Source: an uncultured Bacteroidales bacterium
Lineage (GTDB): Bacteria > Bacteroidota > Bacteroidia > Bacteroidales > P3
Assembly: GCA_905233895.1 (NCBI GenBank)
Contig: CAJOFL010000002.1
Span: 1-64,000 of the forward strand
Direction of reading: 5' to 3'
Length of the DNA stretch: 64,000 nucleotides
Positions 17,487 through 25,118 of this stretch are shown piece by piece. Under the pieces are notes generated by a model. That model saw only the letters and a list, made by a program, of their open reading frames with translations, searched no databases and was not told where the DNA came from. How positions within the stretch are numbered: the stretch's first letter is position 1; each line of letters begins with the position of its first letter. The position numbers were made by a program, and so were the translations under genes.

Positions 17487-19928
17487 TTACATTTTGGGTG
17501 TGCTGCCGGAATCGGTGGAACCCTGGCGGGCCTTGCTCTCCAGCTCCATCTTGCCTATACGCCAGGTGAGACCGAGACTTACGAACTGCGAGTTGAAAAG
17601 GTTCGTGCCGGTGGTCTGGTACTGCGGGGCGGTGGTGTTGCTGCCCCATTTGCTCCAGCCGAAGATGTCGCTGACGTTCAGGTAGACGGTAAGTTTGCGG
17701 TCGAAGAAGTCGCTGCTGGCGCCGAAGTCGAAGCGCTTGTTGGCGTTGGTGAGGCTGTAGAGACCCAAGCGCGGTGAGCTGTAGCTGCCGTTGGCAAAGA
17801 GTTCCAGCCGGTTCCATACTTTGGCCCAGAGGTTGACCCGGAAGCTGTAGCTGAGTTTGCTGTCGCTGAAGTCGTTGTAGTTGTAGCCGTAGTTGAACAG
17901 AGAGGCGTTGAAGCGCACGTTGAAGAAGCCTGAGGGGCGGTAGGTGATGTTGGCCTCGATGCCCTCGGTGTGCGAGGAACCGATATTGTCTGAAAAGGTG
18001 TAGTTGACCATATAGGGGCCGATGATTGGATCAATATCGGCGGCGGTCATAGTGCCTATCTCGTTTGTGTTGGCGCGGAAGTAGGCGTTGAGGCCGATGT
18101 TTCCAAAGCCCATGACGTATTTGTTGAAGGCGGCCTCGAGGTTGTGGGTGTAGCACATCAGCAGGTTGGGGTTACCCGTACTATAGCTGAAGTCTTCATA
18201 AATGCGGAAGGGCAGGTAACTGCTGAGGTCGCCGTCGTGCGAGAAGCGGCGTGTGTAGCTGAGGCTGTAGCTCTCGAAGGTCTTGGTCTGGTAGCTGAGG
18301 TGGATGCTGGGTACAAGGCCGGAGAAGAGGGTGTCGAGGCGCTGGCGGTCGCCGACGGCGGGGTGCTCGATCATGCCACTCTTGAAGTTGTTGTTGTAAC
18401 GCAGGCCCAGCTTGGTGGTGAAGCCGCCCCAACGCTTCTGGGCGGTCACATAGACGTTGGGTTCGAAGGCGGTGCCGTTCGAAACATACGACTGATAGGG
18501 CATATTGTTCCAGTCGCCCGAAGGCAGCAGGCTGTCGCGGATCTCGCTGTTGCGGCTGTAACCATAGCCCAATTCGGTGCCGGCCTCGATGGTGATGTCG
18601 TGCTTCAGCGGCAGGGTGTAGTTCACGCCCAGTTCGCCGCTTCCGTTGAACATGTCGCCCACCATGTGGCGGCGGAAGTCGGTGAGGGAGGCGGAGTTGT
18701 AGTCTCGGTTGTAGTCGGAGTAGCCACCGTTGGCCCAGTAGTTGCCGTTGAAGGTTACGCTCAGCTTGCGGCCGGTGGTGTCGTAGCGGTGCTCGAACCA
18801 GGCACCGGCGTAGGCACCATGACTGAAGCCGTTGTTGAGGGTGGTGTCGAGATAGCCGAAGTCGCGGCGCGTGGGCTGGTACTCAATCCATCCGCTGTTG
18901 CCGAAGAACGAATTCTGGTCCCAATAGGGGTAAGCTCCCATCCAAGCCGAAAGGGTGGTCTTGTCGTCAATCTGCCAGTTGGTGTTGAACCCGAGGTAAC
19001 CGCCTTGATAGGGCATCTTGTTCACGTTGTCGTACGACATGAAGCGACTTGTGTCGCCGTTGTCGTCGAAGAGGGTAGAGGTGCCGTTATTGACCATGTC
19101 GTGGTTGCCGAGATAGCCGCCGAGGTAGATGTTGAAGTCGACCTTCTCGTTGGCCCACACGTAGGAGAGCCAAGGACCCAAAGCAGGAGTGGTTGCACCT
19201 TTCACGCCGATGCAGAGCAGCTCGTTGCGCGTAATCTTCTGATTGGTTACAATATTTATAACGCCGCCGCTGGTCGAATAGCGGGCCGAGGGGTTGGTGA
19301 TGACCTCGATACGTTCTATAGCGTTGGCGGGCAGGGTCTTGATATACTGTTTGAGGGCCTCCTCGTTCATGTGCGACGGGCGGTCGTTGATCCAAATCTC
19401 GACGCTCGACACGCCGCGGAGGGTGATGTTGCCTTCGGCGTCGACCTCAACGCCGGGAGCGTTCTGCAAAGCGTCGCTTGCGGTACCCGTCTGGATTGAT
19501 GGGTCTTCTTTTGTGTTGTACATATTTTTCTCGCCATCCATGGCGTAGAGGGGCTTCTGCTCGACTACGGTTACTTCGTCGAGGATGGCGCCGCGCTGGA
19601 GCTTGATTCCGAGTTGCACCGTCGGTTCGTTGACCGCAAGGAATTCGTGGTGAGGTTGGTAGCCCACGAACGAGGCTTGCAGTAGGTAGCGGCCGGTGTC
19701 GACGTCGGCGATGGCGAAGAAGCCTTGGTCGTTGGTGGTGGCTCCGCGCATGAACACCGTATCGGCCGGACGCATGAGGGCTACGTTGACGAATGGCATC
19801 GCCTCGCCGCTCTCGGCATCGGTCACCTGCCCCACAACATACGATTTTTGGGCATTCACTGCACCGCTGAAGGTGAAAATCGCGAGCATCGCGACCATTG
19901 TTATTTTCTTTAATGTGTTGTGTATCAT
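17487..19928 (-). CDS. Outer-membrane beta-barrel protein, TonB-receptor-like (OMP_b-brl_3 type)
   Basis: An 813-residue protein with a signal peptide ending AVNA (about 26). A carboxypeptidase-regulatory-like domain follows (27-115, VGQVTDAESGEAMPFVNVAL), then a plug-like domain (125-235, ASDALQNAPGVEVDAEGN and IERIEVITNPSARY) and a long 22-strand-type barrel. It belongs to the OMP_b-brl_3 group rather than SusC, since no SusD is present. It is the first gene of an operon with an ABC exporter and a GntR regulator, so it may be the outer-membrane partner. Its own promoter and operator lie just upstream. Confidence 0.88.
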   Translation of the reverse strand: MIHNTLKKITMVAMLAIFTFSGAVNAQKSYVVGQVTDAESGEAMPFVNVALMRPADTVFMRGATTNDQGFFAIADVDTGRYLLQASFVGYQPHHEFLAVNEPTVQLGIKLQRGAILDEVTVVEQKPLYAMDGEKNMYNTKEDPSIQTGTASDALQNAPGVEVDAEGNITLRGVSSVEIWINDRPSHMNEEALKQYIKTLPANAIERIEVITNPSARYSTSGGVINIVTNQKITRNELLCIGVKGATTPALGPWLSYVWANEKVDFNIYLGGYLGNHDMVNNGTSTLFDDNGDTSRFMSYDNVNKMPYQGGYLGFNTNWQIDDKTTLSAWMGAYPYWDQNSFFGNSGWIEYQPTRRDFGYLDTTLNNGFSHGAYAGAWFEHRYDTTGRKLSVTFNGNYWANGGYSDYNRDYNSASLTDFRRHMVGDMFNGSGELGVNYTLPLKHDITIEAGTELGYGYSRNSEIRDSLLPSGDWNNMPYQSYVSNGTAFEPNVYVTAQKRWGGFTTKLGLRYNNNFKSGMIEHPAVGDRQRLDTLFSGLVPSIHLSYQTKTFESYSLSYTRRFSHDGDLSSYLPFRIYEDFSYSTGNPNLLMCYTHNLEAAFNKYVMGFGNIGLNAYFRANTNEIGTMTAADIDPIIGPYMVNYTFSDNIGSSHTEGIEANITYRPSGFFNVRFNASLFNYGYNYNDFSDSKLSYSFRVNLWAKVWNRLELFANGSYSSPRLGLYSLTNANKRFDFGASSDFFDRKLTVYLNVSDIFGWSKWGSNTTAPQYQTTGTNLFNSQFVSLGLTWRIGKMELESKARQGSTDSGSTPKM

Positions 19929-19951
19929 GATGATATTTTGTTTTTGTTCGA

Positions 19952-19973
19952 GTGTATTAGTTTACTAGTACAC
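19952..19973. promoter_or_regulatory. Putative operator for the operon's YtrA-type regulator
   Basis: Arms GTGTATTAG (19952-19960) and CTAGTACAC (19965-19973) form an inverted repeat with a 4-nt centre, and 8 of 9 positions pair. It lies immediately downstream of the minus-strand -7 element, so it covers the predicted transcription start 24-45 nt before the barrel gene's ATG. Its symmetry and length fit a dimeric GntR protein. The assignment to the regulator at 13569-13916 is inference. Confidence 0.65.
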
Positions 19974-19975
19974 TG

Positions 19976-20007
19976 CAAAGGTAATACATTTTTTGATACT
20001 GACAAAA
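19976..20007 (-). promoter_or_regulatory. Promoter of the ABC/beta-barrel operon
   Basis: On the minus strand, TTTTG (20003-20007) is followed after 19 nt by TACCTTTG (19976-19983). This matches the Bacteroidetes -33/-7 arrangement (TTTG, then TAnnTTTG). The predicted start falls inside the inverted repeat next to it. Confidence 0.7.
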
Positions 20008-20073
20008 TTTTTTTCATTTTTTTCAAAATTTTTTTCGTGAGGTCATTTTTTTTATGATAAAAATGGGGGGTGT

Positions 20074-20200
20074 AGGGCAGGCGTTGATCAGGCGTTGATC
20101 AGGCGTTGATCAGGCGAAGGTGGGTTTTAATTGCTGATATTCTGTGGTTTATGTGATTTTTAACATTATATAACACACAGTATCAGTTAGTTGGCGTTTC
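20074..20200. repeat. Intergenic repeat A, copy 1 (11-bp tandem repeat plus conserved flank)
   Basis: Three exact copies of CAGGCGTTGAT (20078-20110) are followed by CAGGCGAAGGTGGG. About 75 bp with TATTCTGTG and TTTTAACATTATATAACA come next. The whole stretch aligns without gaps to 32394-32520 (constant offset 12320). It occupies most of the space between the minus-strand barrel operon and the plus-strand polysaccharide operon; no ORF is seen in this 368-bp gap. Confidence 0.9.
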
Positions 20201-20296
20201 TGGTCGAAATCAAAAGTTTTTCGTCGTACGGGCAATAAAAGAATATCGGATGCGTTATTAGTGGACATTTATAAGTTGAAAACATATATTTATACT

Positions 20297-21145
20297 ATGG
20301 AAAAAACATTTGGCAATGACTATGACCACCAGGCCACAATCCGCTTCTTCCGCCGCTGGTGGAAGGTGCTGCTCGTCGTTTTTGTGGTGGCGGCCATCGT
20401 TTCTCTCGGTATCTCGCTGATTATTAAACCATACTACAAGTCGAGTGCGGTCATATTCCCCACCAACTCGAACCGCCTCTCGAAGGCTGTGATGGACTAC
20501 CATTACAGCTTGGATTTCATGGACTACGGTATCGAACGCGACTGCGAATATGCCATACAGATACTGTCTTCGAAGCGGATGATGCATGCCGTGTGCGACC
20601 ATTTCAACCTGATGGAGCACTATGCCATCCGTGGAGCCCACCCGTTGGCCAAGCTGGAGAAGCAGTATAAGGGTAATATTACGGTGAAACGCACAGACTT
20701 TCTGGGTGTTGAGATTGGTGTGCTTGACCAGGATCCGCAGTGGGCGGCCGATATAGCCAACTATATGGCCACCATGTATGACACCCTATGCCGCGAGATT
20801 CACCACGACCGTGCCGTCTCGGCTGCCGAGGTTATGGCAGGTGCCTGTGCCGCCTTGGAGGCTGAAATCGATTCATTGTCAAAGGATAAGGCCGATGGTG
20901 GCAAGTGGAAAGAGGAGTTGATTAAGGACAAATGCAATCAGTTGGCTGACCTCCAGACCCGCGCCGCCCAGACAGCCGTGGACCGCGACCTCTCGGTTAG
21001 CTATAAGTATTCCGTCGATATTGCCACTCCGGCCGACAAGAAGGCCTATCCTAAACGTATGCTCATCGTCCTTGCGGGCTCGCTGGGCGCAGTGGTAATC
21101 TGTATCTTCGGACTTCTGATTTTCGCCAAGAAAGAGGAGGAATGA
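20297..21145 (+). CDS. Wzz/chain-length-determinant-like polysaccharide protein
   Basis: The start MEKTFGNDYDHQATIRF at 20297 is preferred to the track's first Met, since the extra 12 residues look non-coding. It has a membrane segment at about 17-40 (WKVLLVVFVVAAIVSLGISL), a periplasmic region with helical stretches (VMAGACAALEAEIDSLSKDK), a Pro/Lys-rich DKKAYPKRM and a C-terminal membrane segment (IVLAGSLGAVVICIFGLLIF). That two-TM layout is typical of Wzz/GumC-type polysaccharide copolymerases that set chain length. It is the first gene of a three-gene operon and overlaps the ligase gene by 4 nt. Confidence 0.82.
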   Translation: MEKTFGNDYDHQATIRFFRRWWKVLLVVFVVAAIVSLGISLIIKPYYKSSAVIFPTNSNRLSKAVMDYHYSLDFMDYGIERDCEYAIQILSSKRMMHAVCDHFNLMEHYAIRGAHPLAKLEKQYKGNITVKRTDFLGVEIGVLDQDPQWAADIANYMATMYDTLCREIHHDRAVSAAEVMAGACAALEAEIDSLSKDKADGGKWKEELIKDKCNQLADLQTRAAQTAVDRDLSVSYKYSVDIATPADKKAYPKRMLIVLAGSLGAVVICIFGLLIFAKKEEE

Positions 21146-22581
21146 GGCAGTGGCTCAGCCATAACCGTGGGCTTTTGCTGTCCTTGGGGCTGACGCTTCT
21201 TTTCGCCGCCGCCAGCCTGTGGGTGATTTACCACAAGGGCAGTTTCCTGATGACCCTTGTGCCGCTGGGGCTGTTGGTGGTTTGGCTGTTCGTGCAGCGC
21301 CTTGAGACTGGCCTGCTTTGCATGGCGCTCCTCACTCCGTTCGCCATAAATATGGCTCTGTTCCCCGGCATGGAACTATCTATGCCGGTAGAGCCGATGA
21401 TGATACTCTTCACATTCATCTTCTTTTTCCGTGTTCTGGTCGCAAAGAACTACGACCTGCGGTTGTTGCGGCACCCTGTATCAATATTGCTGCTGGCCTC
21501 CCTGGCGTGGATGCTCATCACCAGTTGCACTTCGCGACTGCCGTGGGTGTCGTTCAAATACCTCATCGCACGTATCTGGTTTGTGGTACCGTTCTTCTTC
21601 GCTGCCGCCCAGATATTCCGTAACCGTCAGCGTATCACCCAGTTCTTCTGGGCTTATGCCATAGGTCTTGGCACCGTCATTCTCATCGCTACAAGTAAGA
21701 CGCTCGGTAATTTCAGCGACTTGCAGACCCTGCATCACGTTATGTCGCCGTTCTACAACGACCACACCGCTTACGGTTGTGCCATTGCGCTTATGCTTCC
21801 AGCTGCCTTCCATATGGTGTTCGCCCACGAGCGAAAGGGCTGGCAGCGAGTGCTTTCACTTCTGTTGCTGGCACTTATGTGTGTGGGCTTGTTCTTCAGT
21901 TATTGCCGTGCTGCGTGGATAAGTGTGGTGGCCGCTATCGGAGTATATGTGCTTATCCGTCTGGGAATGAAGGTAAAATGGATGGTGGTTCTATTCGGAA
22001 TCGGTGTGGGTGCCTTTTTCTTCTACCAGAGTGACGTGCTATACAAGCTTGGCAAGAACCATCAGGACTCCAGCTATGACCTTGCAGGTCAGATAAAATC
22101 CATCTCCAATATTTCTACCGATGCCTCGAATATTGAGCGTCTCAACCGCTGGGCCTCGGCTATGCGTCTCTTCAAGGAGAGCCCTGTGGTCGGCATCGGC
22201 CCTGGTACATACCAGTTTATCTATGGCAGTTACCAGAAGAGTTACCAACTTTCGACCATAAGCACCAATGCCGGCGACCTTGGCAACGCCCATAGTGAGT
22301 ATATCGGCCCAATGACTGAGCAGGGGCTTCCTGGAGTGCTACTTGTTGCCGCCTTGTTTCTCACCACTTTCGCCACCGGTGTGCGTGTCTACCGTACCGC
22401 TCGCGATCCGGGCATAGGCCGTATGGCGCTTGCATTTACCCTTTCGCTGCTGACATACTATGTCCACGGCGTGTTCAACAACTTCCTCGACACCGACAAG
22501 CTTTCCGTGCCTTTCTGGGCCTTTACAGCTGCAGTTGTGGCCCTCGACCTTTACAGCGAAAAGAAAGAATCTGCCGCATGA
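21142..22581 (+). CDS. O-antigen ligase/polymerase family membrane protein
   Basis: A 479-residue polytopic protein with about 10-12 membrane segments. The large periplasmic loop toward the C-terminus contains PVVGIGPGTYQF and GNAHSEYIGPMTEQGLPGV. The HSEYxxxxxExGLPG pattern is characteristic of the Wzy_C/WaaL family, which joins or polymerises surface polysaccharides. The sequence alone does not separate ligase from polymerase. It overlaps both neighbours by 4 nt. Confidence 0.85.
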   Translation: MRQWLSHNRGLLLSLGLTLLFAAASLWVIYHKGSFLMTLVPLGLLVVWLFVQRLETGLLCMALLTPFAINMALFPGMELSMPVEPMMILFTFIFFFRVLVAKNYDLRLLRHPVSILLLASLAWMLITSCTSRLPWVSFKYLIARIWFVVPFFFAAAQIFRNRQRITQFFWAYAIGLGTVILIATSKTLGNFSDLQTLHHVMSPFYNDHTAYGCAIALMLPAAFHMVFAHERKGWQRVLSLLLLALMCVGLFFSYCRAAWISVVAAIGVYVLIRLGMKVKWMVVLFGIGVGAFFFYQSDVLYKLGKNHQDSSYDLAGQIKSISNISTDASNIERLNRWASAMRLFKESPVVGIGPGTYQFIYGSYQKSYQLSTISTNAGDLGNAHSEYIGPMTEQGLPGVLLVAALFLTTFATGVRVYRTARDPGIGRMALAFTLSLLTYYVHGVFNNFLDTDKLSVPFWAFTAAVVALDLYSEKKESAA

Positions 22582-23126
22582 AACGTGGTGTGCTCATAGC
22601 GGTTCTCCTATGCATTTGCTTTATGGGAGTGGCCCAGCGGCCGACTATGTCGCACCGTTGCTGGGATATTGATATCGTACCGCCTATTGCCGACATCAAT
22701 GTGCCGCCGCCCTACAATGTGGCTAAAGTTGATACAGGTGCCTTGCTTGTGGTTGTGGCTCAAGAATATCTGGGTACGCCTTACCGTTTCGGTGGACGTT
22801 CTCCCAAGGCCTTCGACTGTGCCGGCTTCGCCCTTTACCTATACCGCAAGTTTGGGTATGACCTGCCGGGCTGGAGCGGTGCACAAGCCCGTCTGGGTGT
22901 AGAGGTAAGCGACACACGTAACCTTCAGCCTGGTGACCTTGTCTTTTTTGGTGGCCGCCATCAGACAAAAGTTGTTGGGCATACCGGTATTGTGGTTGAT
23001 ACCGACCAGAAAACTGGTGTTTTCCGCTTTATCCACGCCTCGACGGGCGCGGGTGTCATCATCTCACGTAGCACCGAACCATATTACAAGCAGCGTTACC
23101 TAACCGCCCGCAGGATATTGAAATAA
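22578..23126 (+). CDS. NlpC/P60 family cell-wall hydrolase
   Basis: A 182-residue exported protein (signal MKRGVLIAVLLCICFMGVAQ). The papain-like NlpC/P60 domain covers about 55-180. The catalytic Cys is in KAFDCAGFALYLY and the catalytic His in GHTGIVVDTD. A third polar site is likely in FIHASTGAGV, and LQPGDLVFFGG is the usual loop. It cleaves peptide cross-bridges in peptidoglycan. Fusion by overlap to the polysaccharide genes suggests wall remodelling during surface-polymer attachment, which is inference. Confidence 0.92.
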   Translation: MKRGVLIAVLLCICFMGVAQRPTMSHRCWDIDIVPPIADINVPPPYNVAKVDTGALLVVVAQEYLGTPYRFGGRSPKAFDCAGFALYLYRKFGYDLPGWSGAQARLGVEVSDTRNLQPGDLVFFGGRHQTKVVGHTGIVVDTDQKTGVFRFIHASTGAGVIISRSTEPYYKQRYLTARRILK

Positions 23127-23140
23127 AAGAAGCACAGGCG

Positions 23141-23236
23141 ATGAAGAAAATAATGTTAGTATGCGCGTCGGTGATTGCAACGTGCAGTATTATGACATTT
23201 ATAGAAAAGGGTTTTATTCGTCGCTTGTGTCGCTGA
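23141..23236 (+). CDS. Possible 31-residue exported peptide or gene remnant
   Basis: Too short for the ORF track. It begins ATG at 23141 with MKKIMLVCASVIATCSIMTF, which looks like a signal or lipoprotein leader, and stops at TGA 23234-23236. It lies 14 nt after the NlpC gene and overlaps the 3' end of the opposite-strand ClC gene by 23 nt. It could be the remnant of a fourth operon gene truncated next to the ClC gene. No mature domain is left. Confidence 0.35.
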   Translation: MKKIMLVCASVIATCSIMTFIEKGFIRRLCR

Positions 23237-24995
23237 TGAAGCGGCGGTAGGCACTGAAGGTGTTGGCCCGGGAGAGGAATCCCAGATAATTCCCGTCATC
23301 GTCGATGACTACGAGGTTGTAGCGGTCGCCGATGCGGAACTTTTCTACGACATCGCTTAGCGAATCGCTACTTCGCACCAAGTCGCCCTCGCTCATGGGA
23401 TGCATCAGGTCGTCGACAATTACGGTGTCGTACAATTCGGGCCGGAAGATAATTTTCCTCACATCGTCGAGAACTATAACCCCTAGGAACTTATCATCTT
23501 CAGAGAGTACAGGGAATATGTTGCGTCGCGAGGTTTGGATAACCTCCACGAGGTCGCGCAATGTTCCGCCGCTGCGGACGATAACGAAGTTGGTCTCGAT
23601 AAGGCTCTTCAGGTTGAGCAGGCGCCAGGCAGAGGCATCCTTGTCGTGGGTCAGGAGGTCGCCGTGTTCGGCCAGTTTGCGGGCATAAATGGAGTGGCGT
23701 TCAAAGGGGGATATGCAGAGGTAGGTTACTGCCGATGCGGTGAGCAGTGGCACCAATAGGCCGTAGCCTCCGGTGATGTCGGCTATAAGGAATGTGGCCA
23801 TAAAGGGGGCATGCATCACGCCGGTCATGACGGCCGCCATGCCAACGAGGGCGAAGTTGGCGGTATCCTGTTGTGGCAAGCCCAGTTGGTTGCAGAGCAT
23901 GGCGATGAAGTAGCCGGAAAGTCCGCCGATAATAAGGGTGGGGCCGAAGGTTCCGCCGACACCACCCGAACCTATCGTGGTGGCGGTGGCCACGGCTTTT
24001 AGCATGATAAGTAGAAAGAGAAGTCCGATGGTGACCCATGCATTGCCGGATAGAGAAGAATAGAGAGTGCCGGCGAAGAGGCTGGAAGAATCGCCGTGGA
24101 GCAGTTCGGTGAGCATCCCGTAGCCTTCTCCGTAGAGGGGAGGAAAGAGCATGACGAGCAGTCCAAGGGTCAGTCCGCCTATGGCCATTTTGAGCCAGGG
24201 GCTGCGGCACCGGTTGAACCAGCCTTCGACGCGGTCGGTGGTGCGTAGAAAATAGAGCGACACAGCAGCGCAGAAGACTCCGAGTATTATGTAGAAGGGA
24301 AGTTGCGAAAGGGCGAAGGGCTGGTCGACGGTGAAGCGGAACTGTACGCCGGTACCCATTAGGAAGTATGCCACAGTGGATGCGGTGAGGGCCGAAAGGA
24401 GCAGCGGAAGGGCGGTGGTGGCGGTGAGGTCGAACATGAACACTTCGAGCACGAAGAGCACTCCGGCAAAAGGAGCTTTGAATATTCCGGCTATGGCACC
24501 GGCGGCACCGCAACCTAGAAGCAGACGTGTGTTTTTTGCGTTAAGGCGGAAGAAGCGGCCGATGTTGGAGCCGATTGCTGAGCCGGTGGAGGCTATGGGC
24601 GCCTCGAGGCCTACCGATCCGCCGAATGCAACGGTGAGGGTGGAGGCTACGAGCGATGTGTACATGTTCTTTGCCGGTAGTTCGGAGCGGCCGCGGCTGA
24701 TGGCCAGCAGTACAGACGGGAGGCCGTGGCCGATGTCGCCACGAACCACATAGCGCACGAAAAGCACGGTAAGAAGGATGCCCAGCAGGGGGAAGAAAAA
24801 CATCACTAGGTTGCCTCCAACTGGTGTCATGGCTCCGATATGGGTCACGGCACGGCCGGCATAGTGGACCAAAGTTTTCAATGCCACGGCCGCCAGACCC
24901 GAGGCAAGACCTACCACCACCGAGAGCAGAAGCATGAATATCTGCTCGTTCTGGTGGCGTAGTCGCCAGCGGTGTATGGTGCGCAAGAGGTGCAT
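23214..24995 (-). CDS. ClC-family chloride channel/transporter with CBS domains
   Basis: The start MHLLRTIHRWRLRHQNEQ at 24995 is chosen because the track's earlier start lies over the TATCTTTG promoter element. The 593-residue protein has a ClC core. Selectivity-filter segments are GGSVGLEAPIASTGSAIGSN (normally GxGxExP, here GLEAP) and GSGGVGGTFGPTLIIGG, with GKxxxxGSGxxxG-like stretches. Two CBS domains form the last 150 residues (NIFPVLSEDDKFLGVIVLDD and NLVVIDDDGNYLGFLSR). It moves Cl- or related anions across the inner membrane, with the CBS pair likely binding a nucleotide. Confidence 0.93.
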   Translation of the reverse strand: MHLLRTIHRWRLRHQNEQIFMLLLSVVVGLASGLAAVALKTLVHYAGRAVTHIGAMTPVGGNLVMFFFPLLGILLTVLFVRYVVRGDIGHGLPSVLLAISRGRSELPAKNMYTSLVASTLTVAFGGSVGLEAPIASTGSAIGSNIGRFFRLNAKNTRLLLGCGAAGAIAGIFKAPFAGVLFVLEVFMFDLTATTALPLLLSALTASTVAYFLMGTGVQFRFTVDQPFALSQLPFYIILGVFCAAVSLYFLRTTDRVEGWFNRCRSPWLKMAIGGLTLGLLVMLFPPLYGEGYGMLTELLHGDSSSLFAGTLYSSLSGNAWVTIGLLFLLIMLKAVATATTIGSGGVGGTFGPTLIIGGLSGYFIAMLCNQLGLPQQDTANFALVGMAAVMTGVMHAPFMATFLIADITGGYGLLVPLLTASAVTYLCISPFERHSIYARKLAEHGDLLTHDKDASAWRLLNLKSLIETNFVIVRSGGTLRDLVEVIQTSRRNIFPVLSEDDKFLGVIVLDDVRKIIFRPELYDTVIVDDLMHPMSEGDLVRSSDSLSDVVEKFRIGDRYNLVVIDDDGNYLGFLSRANTFSAYRRFISDTSDE

Positions 24996-25018
24996 CGCTA
25001 TAGTTATGAAAAGCGGTG

Positions 25019-25052
25019 CAAAGATACACATTTTTTCGGTTATAATGCAAAA
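25019..25052 (-). promoter_or_regulatory. Promoter of the ClC gene
   Basis: Minus-strand TATCTTTG (25019-25026) with TTTTG (25048-25052) 21 nt upstream fits the Bacteroidetes consensus. It lies within the N-terminal codons of the track's longest ORF and so supports the downstream start at 24995. Confidence 0.7.
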
Positions 25053-25118
25053 AAAACATTATTGTATATACGAAAACGGTGATTGCCGTCGTTATAGCAT
25101 TAAATAATATATGTGAAT

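Noticed and set aside
18144-19499. 451-codon plus-strand ORF
   Set aside because: Antisense of the beta-barrel gene; no recognisable motif.
20078-20116. Possible CRISPR-like array of CAGGCGTTGAT units
   Set aside because: Units are adjacent with no spacers, only three copies, and no cas genes; it is a plain tandem repeat.
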